Positions 34,642-43,960 of a DNA stretch of 64,000 nt are shown piece after piece. This stretch comes from Brevibacillus sp051967035 (GTDB taxonomy: Bacteria > Bacillota > Bacilli > Brevibacillales > Brevibacillaceae), in the NCBI RefSeq assembly GCF_051967035.1, contig NZ_JBQCKK010000001.1, positions 248,001 to 312,000 of the forward strand, written 5' to 3'. The notes below the pieces were generated by a model. That model had not been told where the DNA came from, searched no databases, and saw nothing but the letters and a program-made list of their open reading frames with translations. Position 1 is the first letter of the stretch. Every line of letters starts with the position of its first letter. The translations under genes were made by a program, and so were the position numbers.

Positions 34642-34655
34642 CTAAAGCGTTTTCA
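34642..34655 (+). promoter_or_regulatory. cre-like catabolite operator before acyl-CoA dehydrogenase
   Basis: CTAAAGCGTTTTCA read on the other strand is TGAAAACGCTTTAG, matching 12 of 14 positions of the cre consensus TGWAANCGNTNWCA. It lies between a TATAAT (34578-34583) and the ribosome-binding site of the gene, a position where CcpA would block transcription. Confidence 0.35.
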
Positions 34656-34668
34656 AGGGGGGCTAACC

Positions 34669-35808
34669 ATGAATTTTGATTTAACGGTCGAGCAGCAAAT
34701 GCTCAAGAAAATGATGCGGGAGTTTGCCGATGAAGTCGTTGCGCCTGGCGCGGATGAACGGGACCGCACGAAGCAATTTCCTGTCGAAATATTCAAGCAG
34801 ATGAGCGAGTTGAACCTGATGGGCCTGCCGTTTCCGGAGGAGTACGGCGGAGGGGGAGCTGACTCTACGAGCTTCGCCATCGTGGTCGAGGAGCTTAGCC
34901 GTGCTTGCGGCTCGACGGGCATTACGTATTCGGCGCACATTTCGTTGGGCGGCGCTCCGCTGCACTTATTTGGCACGGAAGAGCAAAAGCGAAAATACTT
35001 GAGCAAAATCTGTTCCGGTGAAAGCTTTGGCGCTTTCGGCTTGACGGAGCCAAACGCCGGATCGGATGCAGGCGGAACCAAGACGACGGCTGTCTGGTCC
35101 GAGGGAGAGTGGCTCATCAATGGTTCGAAATGTTTCATTACCAATGCGTCGTACGCATCGTTTTTGGCCCTGACCGCCGTCACGGACAAAGACAAGGGGT
35201 CGAGAGGAATCTCTGCCTTTATCGTCCCGACCGATGCGCCAGGCTTTAGCGTGCTGGCCAATTACGAGAAGCTCGGGTTGCACAGCTCCAATACGACCGA
35301 GCTGGTACTGGAAAACGTCCGCGTGCCGGAAGAAAACCTGCTGGGAAAACGCGGCGAGGGCTTCAAGCAGTTTCTCATTACGCTGGATGGCGGGCGCATC
35401 GGCATCGGGGCGATGGCGGTCGGAATCGCACAGGCCGCTTACGACAAGGCGCTGCAATACGCCAAGCAGCGTACGGCTTTCGGCAATACCTTGAGCCACT
35501 TCCAGGCGATTCAGCACAAGCTGGCTGACATGGCGATGCAGATTGAACTCGCCCGGACGATGGTGTACAAGGCGGCGTGGCTCAAGGATCAAGGACGCAC
35601 ATTCACCAAAGAGGCGGCAATGGCGAAGCTGTACGCTTCGGAAGTCGCGATGGCAGCCACTCATCAGGCGATCCAGATTCACGGCGGGTACGGCTACATG
35701 CGCGAATACCAGGTGGAACGCTTCTTCCGCGATGCCCGTCTGTTGGAAATCGGAGAAGGCACCTCGGAAATTTTGCGCAACGTGATCGCCAGGGAAATTG
35801 GTTGCTGA
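34669..35808 (+). CDS. Acyl-CoA dehydrogenase
   Basis: A 379-residue FAD-dependent dehydrogenase that introduces the alpha-beta double bond in acyl-CoA beta-oxidation. It has the two signatures FGLTEPNAGSDAGG (about 123-136) and QIHGGYGYMREYQVER (about 334-349), with the catalytic glutamate expected in the final EIGEGTSEI segment (about 364-372). The short-chain or branched-chain preference cannot be read. ATG 34669 follows AAGGGGGG. A TATAAT at 34578 and a cre-like site upstream suggest its own promoter and carbon-source control. The electron acceptor (etfAB) is not in the window. Confidence 0.95.
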   Translation: MNFDLTVEQQMLKKMMREFADEVVAPGADERDRTKQFPVEIFKQMSELNLMGLPFPEEYGGGGADSTSFAIVVEELSRACGSTGITYSAHISLGGAPLHLFGTEEQKRKYLSKICSGESFGAFGLTEPNAGSDAGGTKTTAVWSEGEWLINGSKCFITNASYASFLALTAVTDKDKGSRGISAFIVPTDAPGFSVLANYEKLGLHSSNTTELVLENVRVPEENLLGKRGEGFKQFLITLDGGRIGIGAMAVGIAQAAYDKALQYAKQRTAFGNTLSHFQAIQHKLADMAMQIELARTMVYKAAWLKDQGRTFTKEAAMAKLYASEVAMAATHQAIQIHGGYGYMREYQVERFFRDARLLEIGEGTSEILRNVIAREIGC

Positions 35809-35827
35809 CAACTTTTGGAACACAAGG

Positions 35828-35865
35828 AATCCTCGCTGGTGGAACGGCGGGGATTTTGTCGTTCT
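35828..35865 (+). terminator. Weak terminator after acyl-CoA dehydrogenase
   Basis: AATCCTCGC pairs with GCGGGGATT (one G-T) around a 10-nt loop, followed by TTGTCGTTCTTT. The T run is interrupted, so termination may be partial. Confidence 0.55.
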
Positions 35866-35949
35866 TTGCGCGGGGGCTGTCAAGGAATTTGCCTTTCGCA
35901 ATGGCTGGCAAATAGGGTAGAATAGAGGCAACGGAAGGTGAACATAGAG

Positions 35950-36696
35950 ATGACATCATTAACCATTTCCCAGCGGCTGCAAACGATTGCCCGCTACTGC
36001 CCAGAAGGAGCCCGCGTCGCCGACATCGGGTCGGATCATGCGTTGTTGGCTTCTTATTTGCTTGTGAAAGGAATCGCTTCGTTCGTGATCGCCGGCGAGC
36101 TGAACGAAGGCCCGTATCAAGCAGCGAAAAAGCAAATACATACCTTGCAGGCAAAAGACCGCGCGTCCGTCCGAAAAGGAAACGGCTTGGCCGTGCTAAA
36201 GCCGGGGGAAGCCGACGTCGTCTGCATCGCCGGGATGGGCGGACAGCTGATTGTCACCATTTTGGAGGAAGGACTGCCCAAGCTGGAAGGCGTGCAGCGC
36301 CTGATTCTTCAGCCGAATGTCGGGGAAGAGGTCGTGCGCCGCTGGCTGTTGAGGCATGAGTGGCAGCTGGTCGCCGAGACCATTTTGAAGGAAGACGGCG
36401 TGATTTACGAAATTTTGGTGGCCGAACGAGGCGTTCCCACCGTTCCTTATGAAAACAAGGATCGTCCGCAAGAAGACCTCCTGCGGATCGGTCCGTTCCT
36501 CTGGGAAGAAAAATCAGCGATCCTCCTGGAAAAATGGAGCCAGGAAGCGGAAAAATGGAAAAAGATTCTGGTCCAGCTGCAGCGGTCGGACAAACCGGAA
36601 GCTGTCCAGCGAGTGGCAGAAATCGAGCGAGAACTAGAATGGATCCATGAGGTGATAGCATGCTTGCGCACGGACAAACCGTCATCCAGTACGTAG
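35950..36696 (+). CDS. trmK: tRNA (adenine22-N1)-methyltransferase
   Basis: TrmK methylates N1 of A22 in the D loop of tRNA. The 248 residues have the SAM-binding VADIGSDHALLASYL (about residue 23), the NPPF-like CIAGMGGQLIV (about 95) and the LILQPNVGEE block (about 120), followed by a C-terminal coiled coil (about 190-240). ATG 35950 is preferred to GTG 35938, which lies in the GGAAGGTGA site. A TAGAAT (35918) with a weak -35 TTCGCA 17 bp upstream may be its promoter. The end overlaps the NIF3-like gene by 37 bp, the same coupling found in B. subtilis (yqfN-yqfO). Confidence 0.95.
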   Translation: MTSLTISQRLQTIARYCPEGARVADIGSDHALLASYLLVKGIASFVIAGELNEGPYQAAKKQIHTLQAKDRASVRKGNGLAVLKPGEADVVCIAGMGGQLIVTILEEGLPKLEGVQRLILQPNVGEEVVRRWLLRHEWQLVAETILKEDGVIYEILVAERGVPTVPYENKDRPQEDLLRIGPFLWEEKSAILLEKWSQEAEKWKKILVQLQRSDKPEAVQRVAEIERELEWIHEVIACLRTDKPSSST

Positions 36697-37778
36697 AGCG
36701 TTTGGCGCCAAAAGCTTTGGCGATGGAAGGCGACAAAATCGGCCTTCACGTCGGGACGCTGCAAAAGAAAGTCAAAAAAGTGATGGTCGCCCTCGATGTG
36801 CTCGAATCGGTGGTGGATGAGGCGATTGCGGAAGGCGTCGATCTGATCGTCGCGCACCACGCCGTCATTTATCGACCGCTCAAGCACTTGCGGACGGATC
36901 TGGCGGCAGGCCGCGTCTTTGAAAAGCTCTTAAAGCATGATATTGCGGTCTATACGGCACACACGAATCTGGATGTCGCAGTAGGCGGCATGAACGACTG
37001 GTTGGCGGAAGCGATTGGGCTGGTCGATGTGGACGTGCTGGATGTGCTGCAACGAGAAGCGTGGAAAAAGCTGGTCGTCTTCGTTCCGGCCACGCACAAA
37101 GAGGCAGTATTTACGGCCATGTCTGAAGCGGGTGCCGGGCATGTCGGCAACTACAGTCACTGCTCTTTTCAGGTGGAGGGGACGGGAACCTTTTTGCCAG
37201 GCGAAGGAACCGATCCGCACATCGGCTCGCAAGGCAAGCTGGAAGCCGTCGAGGAAGTGCGCATCGAAATGGTGGTGCCTGCTTCCAAACAACCAGCGGT
37301 GCTGAAAGCGATGCTGGCGGCCCACCCGTACGAAGAAGTCGCGTACGACATCATCGGGTTGGAGCAGTCCGGCCAGGCGTACGGGATCGGGCGCATTGGC
37401 TACCTGCCTGCCCCCATGACGCTGCGCGAATTGGCTGAGCTGGTCAAGGAGCGCTTTTCGCTGCAAGGGCTGCGCGTCGTAGGCGATTTGGATGCCACGG
37501 TCAAAAAAGTAGCGGTCGTCGGCGGAGATGGCAGCTCGTTTGTCTCCAAGGCGATTTTCAAAGGCGCAGATGTGTTCCTGACCGGGGATATCGGCTATCA
37601 TACTGCGCATGATGCGCAGGCTGACGGGCTTTCCATCATTGACGCAGGTCACAATATCGAAAAAATCATGAAGCAAAAACTGGCGGAATACTTGCGGGAG
37701 CAGTTGAAAGCAAACGGCTATGAAGAAACTGAAGTCATCGCCTCTTCTGTGCACACGGATCCGTTTCAATTTGTGTAA
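36660..37778 (+). CDS. NIF3-like dinuclear metal protein (YqfO)
   Basis: A 372-residue member of the NIF3/DUF34 family with the inserted PII-like CutA1 domain (about 125-230), as in B. subtilis YqfO. The metal site is made by LIVAHHAVIYRPL (two His, about residue 65-70), TAHTNLD (about 100) and the C-terminal GHNIEKIM (about 333), where a His and a Glu complete it. The biochemical role is unsettled; links to tRNA or GTP-cyclohydrolase partners have been proposed. GAGGTGATA lies before the ATG, inside the trmK end. Confidence 0.94.
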   Translation: MLAHGQTVIQYVERLAPKALAMEGDKIGLHVGTLQKKVKKVMVALDVLESVVDEAIAEGVDLIVAHHAVIYRPLKHLRTDLAAGRVFEKLLKHDIAVYTAHTNLDVAVGGMNDWLAEAIGLVDVDVLDVLQREAWKKLVVFVPATHKEAVFTAMSEAGAGHVGNYSHCSFQVEGTGTFLPGEGTDPHIGSQGKLEAVEEVRIEMVVPASKQPAVLKAMLAAHPYEEVAYDIIGLEQSGQAYGIGRIGYLPAPMTLRELAELVKERFSLQGLRVVGDLDATVKKVAVVGGDGSSFVSKAIFKGADVFLTGDIGYHTAHDAQADGLSIIDAGHNIEKIMKQKLAEYLREQLKANGYEETEVIASSVHTDPFQFV

Positions 37779-37836
37779 GCGCGAAACGCCGTAAAAAGAC
37801 GGATAGGCCGTCCAGTTGAAGGTAGGAGGATTTTGT

Positions 37837-39837
37837 GTGCAAAAACTAATTCGAACGCTCTCTAGCGGACTACTCGTCGCTGCCTTGCTCACCCCCGGCG
37901 TCGCTTCGGCGGCTGGGGGCTTTCTTCCCTACCAAGACATTCGTCAGCATGAGGCGAAAGCATCCATCATTCGCGGCGTTCAGGCAGGGTTGTTTGCGGC
38001 TGGGCCGAATGCGCCGCTGTTTTACCCGAATCGGGAGATGACCCGCGCTGAATTCGTGGCCTTGATGGATCGCTTGTACAACGGAGGGCAGTATCAGCTG
38101 TACCCGCTGACGTTTTTATCCGAACATGGCGAATGGACAAAAGGAGAAGGGTTCGATGAGCCGTACCTCCCTTATAAAGACGTCGATCGGCTGACGTGGA
38201 TGTACGATCCGACGTTGCGCGTGTCCGTCATTTTGGACAGGTTGTACGGTCCTGGTGCCATCCAGGAGGTTTTTCCTGGAGAGGCGATGAACCCGAACCG
38301 GCCGATCACCCAGGAAGAAGCGGCAAAACTGATGTCGATGTTCACGATGGCGTCAGACAGTGCAAAAGCATGGGAGGAAGTCAAGGCTTGGGGGTGGCTG
38401 GAAGGCGAGCGCTCAGACAAGCTGAAGCGGGGAGAGGCGGCAGTCGCTGCCGATCGCATGATGACGTATCTGGTGCAGGACACGATCTTGCCGCTGTTGG
38501 ACTACGATGGTCAAAAGTTTCCGATGGTTCCGGAGATTGAGGAGCTTTTCCCTTATTTTGCAACCTACACGATTGGGAAAACGGCTGAGGAAAAGGCCTA
38601 CGTGGAGGCCGTGGACGCGATTCGGAATCACGAAGACTCGGAGCAGACCTTTCAAGTGCTGCGCAAGCTGGAGGGAACCTCGTTCGACAACCGGGTCGGG
38701 CTGCATTTTTACTTGAGCTGGGACCCGGAGACGGAGATTTCCGTCAACCTCGAGGAAGCACTGAAGGCCATCGACGCTTATTTTGCGGACAAGATCATTG
38801 CGCCGGATACGCTGCGGCTGCTCAGCGCCAATGTGTATGACCTGGCGCTCCAGCTCGGGGCCAGTGATTCGCAGCAGTTCGCAAAGGTGCTGGCACGGTT
38901 GGGCGCCTACGAGCCAAAAGTCAAGCCGGAGTCAAAAGAGTGGGAGGCGCTCGCCATCTACCTGGGTGCCCTGGAGATCCGGAGCGGGCAGACGGAAAAG
39001 GCATTGAACCGCTACAAGCAGTTCGCCGTCCAAAACCCGGAAGCACTGCTCAACGCCTGCTACTATTTGTCTCAGGACGGGCGCCTGGAGGAAGCGGAGG
39101 CACTGCTTGCAGCGGTCAAGCCCCAGGCCGCCGACAGCCGGATGGTACAGCTCGTCAAGCTGTTGAAGCAGGAGCTGGCCTCCTTGCGGGAGCAAGCGGC
39201 GATCGTCAGTGACCTCGGCTATTCGCTTCGCCGGCTGGACAACACGGACGCCTATCAGGTCAAGGGCGAAGCGGTGCTCAGCGGATTCACCTTCAAGTAC
39301 ACGCAGGAGATTGACCAGCGCAGCCAGGTCAGCAAGCTCAACGGATTTTACCAGTCGCCGCAAAAGCTGGTATCCGACAAGCTGCTTACCTATACCGACG
39401 GTCGGAACCATGTGCAATACGCCTACGACTCCGAAACGCAAAAATGGGAGCGGCACAAGACAGACAGGCTGGACTTTTTGCATGAATGGGTCGGCGCCCT
39501 GCCGGTAGCGGAACGTGCCAACAGCTTGCATGCCCGCTACTTCAAGCAATCCTTCGGGGAGATCGATGTGATTACCGAGTGGATACCGGGTGCCGCCCTC
39601 GAAGAAAAATCCGCCTCGCTCATGCTGGAGCGCGGGAAAGTCAAACACGTGCCGCTGTTCATGAACAAGTATTACATTGATCGGGCCAGCGATCGCGTGG
39701 TCAAGCACACGTGGCGCTACGAAGAGATTTACACAAGCGATGAATATGTCGCGTATTCCGGTACGGATCAGTACGAGTATGCCGCAAACGTGAAAGTATC
39801 CATTCCGGATGAAGTGCGAAAAGGGGTGACTCCATGA
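37837..39837 (+). CDS. SLH-domain surface protein with TPR-like region
   Basis: A 666-residue exported protein. It starts at GTG 37837 (AGGAGGA 7 bp before) with a signal peptide ending at ASAA (about residue 26). Three SLH-type segments follow: FLPYQDI... to FVALMDRLY (about 29-85), YLPYKDVDR... to AAKLMSMF (about 105-175) and EVKAWGWLEG (about 180-205). SLH modules bind pyruvylated cell-wall polymers, so it should be anchored outside. The middle (about 365-450) has helix pairs like TPR repeats (ALEIRSGQTEKALNRYKQF). The C-terminal third is beta-rich and unrecognised. The stop overlaps the S41 protease start by 4 bp, so the two are surely co-translated. Confidence 0.85.
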   Translation: MQKLIRTLSSGLLVAALLTPGVASAAGGFLPYQDIRQHEAKASIIRGVQAGLFAAGPNAPLFYPNREMTRAEFVALMDRLYNGGQYQLYPLTFLSEHGEWTKGEGFDEPYLPYKDVDRLTWMYDPTLRVSVILDRLYGPGAIQEVFPGEAMNPNRPITQEEAAKLMSMFTMASDSAKAWEEVKAWGWLEGERSDKLKRGEAAVAADRMMTYLVQDTILPLLDYDGQKFPMVPEIEELFPYFATYTIGKTAEEKAYVEAVDAIRNHEDSEQTFQVLRKLEGTSFDNRVGLHFYLSWDPETEISVNLEEALKAIDAYFADKIIAPDTLRLLSANVYDLALQLGASDSQQFAKVLARLGAYEPKVKPESKEWEALAIYLGALEIRSGQTEKALNRYKQFAVQNPEALLNACYYLSQDGRLEEAEALLAAVKPQAADSRMVQLVKLLKQELASLREQAAIVSDLGYSLRRLDNTDAYQVKGEAVLSGFTFKYTQEIDQRSQVSKLNGFYQSPQKLVSDKLLTYTDGRNHVQYAYDSETQKWERHKTDRLDFLHEWVGALPVAERANSLHARYFKQSFGEIDVITEWIPGAALEEKSASLMLERGKVKHVPLFMNKYYIDRASDRVVKHTWRYEEIYTSDEYVAYSGTDQYEYAANVKVSIPDEVRKGVTP

Positions 39838-41333
39838 AGCGTTTTCGTCAATGGCTGGCGGTAGCCCTGTTGGCCGTATCGGCATGGCAAGCGCCGGTTC
39901 AGGCAGCAGAGAATCCGTACGTGGAAACGGAAGAAGTGTTCAGATACGTCATGGAAAGTCATCTGAGCAAGCCGCAAGCAGCGCAGCTGGTGAGAGGGGC
40001 GCTGCAAGCGGTCAGCGAGCAGGCAAAGGAGCGCAAAAAGCTGCAGCTGGCCGTCTCTCCTGCGGACGACACGTGGAGCGAGTTGGAGCAACGGCTGGCA
40101 GAATGGCAAGCCAAAGGCGGGTTCGATGCGGCTTCGATGAACGCGTGGGCGATCGACGGCATGCTCGCGACCCTCGACGATCCGCACAGCGTCTTTTTTA
40201 CAGCGGACGAACTGCGGCTGTTCCAGTCTGACGTGGAGAACCAGTTCGTCGGGTTCGGGTTTCGGCTGCGCATGCAGAACGATCATCTGATGATTCGCGA
40301 AATCGTTCCCGGCTCTCCGGCCGCTGCCTCGGTTCTCAAGCGCGGCGACCAACTGCAAAAGGTCAACGACGTTTCGCTTGCGGGAAAAAGCTTCGAGGAG
40401 TCTTTCGCCTACCTGAAAGGAGCGGAAGGAACGGAAGCGGTCCTGACTGTGTATCGTCCCGCTGAAAAGCGCGAGTTTCAGGTCAAGCTGAAACGGGCGA
40501 TGATGACGCTTCCCGAAGCGGAGGGGCAGCTGTTTTCCGACGGGGCCATTGGCTATATCAGCCTCGAAACATTCGGCTCCGAGGGGGCTTGGCAGATGCG
40601 CGACAAGCTGCTGGAGTTTTCTCGCTCATCCAAGCCGTTGACCGGGCTTGTGCTGGATTTGCGTGACAACGGTGGGGGATACTTGGCGACTGCGCGAGAC
40701 ATCGCCAGCCTGTTTATGGAAGACGGCCTGCTCATGTACACGACGAACCGCAACGGGGTGGAAGTGGAGACTTGGGTGAGAAACGGGCGAGACATCGGCA
40801 TTCCTGTGCGGATTTTGGTGAATGGAGGGACAGCCTCCGCCTCCGAGCTGTTGGCAGGCGCCTTGCGCGATCATGGCATCGCCAAGCTGGTAGGCACAAA
40901 AACGTATGGAAAAGGCAGCGCGCAGCAAGTCATCCCGCTGTCGGAGGGAGATGCGCTGAAGCTGACGCTCAACGAGTATTTTACGCCCAAGCATATGGTC
41001 GTCAATCACGTCGGACTCACACCGGACATCCTGGTGGAGGATTACGGGGCGCAAGTCGTGGAAGCTCTCCAGTCGTTGCATGTTCGCCAGTGGGAGTTGA
41101 GCGACGAGGAGGGCGACACGATCATCAACGGCATCCCGTTTCCTACCGTGGAACCGCTGTTCAAGCAAGGAACAGGCGGGTTGCAAATCAGGGCGGCTGT
41201 TCTGTCGCACTTGCTGAAAGACCCTGCTATCGGGGAAAAAGAGTATGTGGAGCTTGCGCCTTATTTGCAAAAACACCCCGCCTTGAAGCTGCAAAGCAAA
41301 CATGGATTTCACGTCTTGACCTATACCTCCTGA
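39834..41333 (+). CDS. Secreted C-terminal processing peptidase (S41 family)
   Basis: A 499-residue exported protease. A signal peptide (about 1-24, ending VQAA) leads to a helical N-terminal region, a PDZ domain (about 125-205, with GSPAAASVLKRGDQL), and the S41 core. The catalytic serine is in NGGTASASELLAG (about residue 336), and the lysine in GTKTYGKGSAQ (about 361). The conserved ILVEDYGAQ-type ending follows. Such proteases cut C-terminal tails of exported proteins and in spore formers include signalling proteases. Its target here is unknown, but the 4-bp overlap with the SLH gene suggests they act together. A peptidoglycan-binding domain, common at the C-terminus, is not recognised. 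Confidence 0.92.
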   Translation: MKRFRQWLAVALLAVSAWQAPVQAAENPYVETEEVFRYVMESHLSKPQAAQLVRGALQAVSEQAKERKKLQLAVSPADDTWSELEQRLAEWQAKGGFDAASMNAWAIDGMLATLDDPHSVFFTADELRLFQSDVENQFVGFGFRLRMQNDHLMIREIVPGSPAAASVLKRGDQLQKVNDVSLAGKSFEESFAYLKGAEGTEAVLTVYRPAEKREFQVKLKRAMMTLPEAEGQLFSDGAIGYISLETFGSEGAWQMRDKLLEFSRSSKPLTGLVLDLRDNGGGYLATARDIASLFMEDGLLMYTTNRNGVEVETWVRNGRDIGIPVRILVNGGTASASELLAGALRDHGIAKLVGTKTYGKGSAQQVIPLSEGDALKLTLNEYFTPKHMVVNHVGLTPDILVEDYGAQVVEALQSLHVRQWELSDEEGDTIINGIPFPTVEPLFKQGTGGLQIRAAVLSHLLKDPAIGEKEYVELAPYLQKHPALKLQSKHGFHVLTYTS

Positions 41334-41340
41334 CGAAACG

Positions 41341-41392
41341 AAAAGCCTCTGCTGCCCGTGGAATGATCCACGTAGACAGCGGAGGCTTTTTT
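41341..41392 (+). terminator. Terminator after the S41 protease
   Basis: AAAAGCCTC...GCTG pairs with CAGC...GAGGCTTTT and encloses a second hairpin CGTGGA/TCCACG; six T residues follow. Confidence 0.85.
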
Positions 41393-41568
41393 CGACAGAG
41401 GCGAAGCCCAGCCTTTTCCCAAGCATGGACGAAGCCGATGGTTCCGCATTCCGGCAGCGCTTCTGGCAAGCGGGGGTGAAGTTTTCCTGCTGCGTGTAGT
41501 ATAGTCGACTGCCGGAAGCCGAACACTATCAGGTGCGATACTACTGAAGAACGAAGGATGGCAGACCG

Positions 41569-43053
41569 ATGAAAAAGGTAATTCTATTTTTGATCGACTC
41601 GATGATGCCAGATGTGCTGGAGCGTTGCATTGCCGAGAACAAAGCGCCGGGCTTGCGTTTTTTGCTGGAACATAGCCAGTACATCCCAGACTGCGTTACT
41701 GTGTTTCCGACGATGACGGCTTCGATCGACTGCTCGTTGCTAACGGGTGTGTACCCGGATCAGCACAAAATACCTGGACTCGTTTGGTACGATTCGGAAC
41801 AAAAGCAAATGGTCAATTACATTAACGGCGCGATTCCGGTGAGCAAGATGGGCATAGCTCACTGTGCCAGCAACGTGCTGTTTGACCTGAACGAGCGACA
41901 TCTTAGCAAGGACGTGAAGACGATCCATGAGGTGCTGGAAGAGCATCAGCTTGTATCTGGGTCCATCAATGTCATTGCTCATCGGGGCCATAAGCAGCAC
42001 AAGGTTCACATGCCGCCTCTTTTGGATGCCATCACATCTTTTCAGCTTCGCGAGACGGTAAGCGGTCCGACGATCATGAGCATGGGGACGCTGGTTCGGC
42101 CAGACATATTCCGTCCGGTTACGTGGAATCTGGCGCAGACGGTGTTACAAGGCTACGGGATCAATGACTCCTACGCCATCGACGTGCTGATTGAAGTCAT
42201 TCGCAGCGGCAAGCAGCCTCATTTTACCTTGGTCTACCTTCCTGAAAACGATCACAAGCTCCACCGCTCGCCGGAAAATGCCGTTCAGCACCTGGCCGCT
42301 GTGGACAAAGAGCTGGTGCGCTTTCTGGACAGCTTCCCTTCGTGGGAGCAAATGCTTGCCCGAAACGTATGCATCCTGATCTCGGACCACGGCCAGACGG
42401 TCATCGGAGCAGGGGAAGAGCACAACATTTCCTTGGATGCTCTTCTGCGCGGGTTCTCCATTCATGCATTGGGCAAGGAAGTGACCTCGGAAGTAGAGGT
42501 CGTCATTTGCAACAATGAGCGGATGAGCTTTTTGTATCCGGTCAACGGGACGGAGCAGGCGGCGATCATCGAAGCGGTTAGCGTTGATGAACGCATTGAC
42601 CTGATTGCCTGGAAGGATGGCGAGAAAATCAGCGTGCGCCGCGGGGGGACAAGGCAGGAGTTGAGCTTTTGGCGCGGGGCTGCGTATCCTGACGCGTATG
42701 GATGCTCGTGGGGAATGGCTGGCGATCCGTCCGTTCTCGATGTGCAGTACGATGGAGAGGTGCTGACATTCGATACGTACCCGGATGCGTTTTCCCGGCT
42801 GTACGGAGCGGCGTTCGCGCAGCCAGGCCCGGTTGTCATCGTGACTGCGGCACCGGGGTATGAATTTTTGTCCGAATGCGCGCCTACCCATCTCGGAGGG
42901 GGCAGTCACGGTTCTTTGCACAAACGGGACTCGCTGATTCCTTTGGTGATTGCTGGCGCGACTCATTCATTCCCGTTGCCGGCGCGGCTGGTGGATGTCA
43001 AAGACTTTATTTTACGCGAGCTGGGCGTTATTTCAGCCGCGCATCCACAATGA
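41569..43053 (+). CDS. Alkaline-phosphatase-superfamily phosphodiesterase
   Basis: A 494-residue cytoplasmic protein of the type-I phosphodiesterase/nucleotide pyrophosphatase group. Metal and nucleophile residues can be followed: LFLIDSMMPD near the start (first Asp), FPTMTAS (the nucleophile Thr, about residue 47), LPENDHKLHR (about 224, Asp and His), and ISDHGQT (about 270, Asp-His). It lacks a signal peptide. A lipid- or nucleotide-type substrate is likely, but not identifiable. GAAGGA precedes the ATG. Its end overlaps the convergent nuclease-like gene by 26 bp. Confidence 0.87.
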   Translation: MKKVILFLIDSMMPDVLERCIAENKAPGLRFLLEHSQYIPDCVTVFPTMTASIDCSLLTGVYPDQHKIPGLVWYDSEQKQMVNYINGAIPVSKMGIAHCASNVLFDLNERHLSKDVKTIHEVLEEHQLVSGSINVIAHRGHKQHKVHMPPLLDAITSFQLRETVSGPTIMSMGTLVRPDIFRPVTWNLAQTVLQGYGINDSYAIDVLIEVIRSGKQPHFTLVYLPENDHKLHRSPENAVQHLAAVDKELVRFLDSFPSWEQMLARNVCILISDHGQTVIGAGEEHNISLDALLRGFSIHALGKEVTSEVEVVICNNERMSFLYPVNGTEQAAIIEAVSVDERIDLIAWKDGEKISVRRGGTRQELSFWRGAAYPDAYGCSWGMAGDPSVLDVQYDGEVLTFDTYPDAFSRLYGAAFAQPGPVVIVTAAPGYEFLSECAPTHLGGGSHGSLHKRDSLIPLVIAGATHSFPLPARLVDVKDFILRELGVISAAHPQ

Positions 43054-43690
43054 TCGGGACGTGATCCGACCAGGTGACAGGCAAGACGGCATACTGCTGA
43101 ATATCCCAGTGGCTGGATGCAAAAATGTAATCCAGGCGGCGGCGAAAGGCCGGGAGGGTGTGCTTTTTCTCCTGTCCACAGACGACAGCGCAGTCTTGCA
43201 GGACAGGGGCGAAGGACACATCGGTAGCGTTGAAATCGCCCATCAAGAGAACAGGAGCAGCCCTGTGTCGGGAAAGTAGCGCAGAGAGGAACTGCAACTG
43301 CGCTGTGCGGCTGGTTTGATTCAAGCTGCAATGAGTCACCCAGACGGAGATGCTTTTGCCGCCCCAGCGAAAAGTGGCTTGCAACAGCGTTCGTTGCTCA
43401 CGCTTCGCCGGGAGGGCGACGGTCTGGACGCTTTCGAGAGGATATCTGGAAAGCAAGGCGTTTCCGTAGTGACCATTGCCGAGCGGGATGGATGGAGCAA
43501 AGGCGAGATGATACCCCAATTGCTCTGCCAAAAAGCTCGCCTGATAGCCGTATTTGGCGTTTTGATGGACCTCCTGCAAGCCTACGATGTCCGGCTTCCA
43601 TGCGGACAACGTGTCAGCCATCTGGGGAAGGCGTTTACGCCACCAGAGATCGCGGCCGCTGTGGATGTTGTAACTGATTGCTCGTAGCAT
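43028..43690 (-). CDS. Endonuclease/exonuclease/phosphatase-family protein
   Basis: A 220-residue protein of the EEP fold shared by DNase I, exonuclease III and some phosphodiesterases. Seen motifs are SYNIHSG (about residue 6), GLQEVH (the metal-binding Glu, about 40), LMGDFNAT (about 150, with Asp and Asn), and SDHVPI (the catalytic His, about 207). No signal peptide or DNA-binding extension is visible. AGGAG precedes the ATG ending at 43690. The substrate is open: a nucleic acid, phospholipid or inositol phosphate. It lies convergent to the previous phosphodiesterase. Confidence 0.88.
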   Translation of the reverse strand: MLRAISYNIHSGRDLWWRKRLPQMADTLSAWKPDIVGLQEVHQNAKYGYQASFLAEQLGYHLAFAPSIPLGNGHYGNALLSRYPLESVQTVALPAKREQRTLLQATFRWGGKSISVWVTHCSLNQTSRTAQLQFLSALLSRHRAAPVLLMGDFNATDVSFAPVLQDCAVVCGQEKKHTLPAFRRRLDYIFASSHWDIQQYAVLPVTWSDHVPIIVDARLK

Positions 43691-43819
43691 GGTGGCTCCT
43701 GTTTCGGTGTGACTTGTGCGGATTCTTCTCTAGTATCGACGAGCTTTCCGGTGGTCTAGTCGGGAATGGGGAGATACGTGGAGAGACGATGTTTTCTCCC
43801 ACTTATTTATTAATTCCTG

Positions 43820-43848
43820 TTGAATTTTGGATTAATCTATGCTATATT
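43820..43848 (+). promoter_or_regulatory. Promoter of the tRNA cluster
   Basis: TTGAAT and an extended -10 TGCTATATT are separated by 17 bp. About 110 bp lie between it and the first tRNA; that leader has short inverted repeats (TGCC/GGCA, TGAAT/ATTCA) but no ORF. Confidence 0.7.
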
Positions 43849-43960
43849 AAAGAACGTCTCCCATGTGAGAATTTGCCACAAGGGCAAGGCTGACATCGCC
43901 TGAATGTGTCTATTCATGTAGTCAGTGTGCATATTCCGTTTGCAAAAAACATAGTATTAC

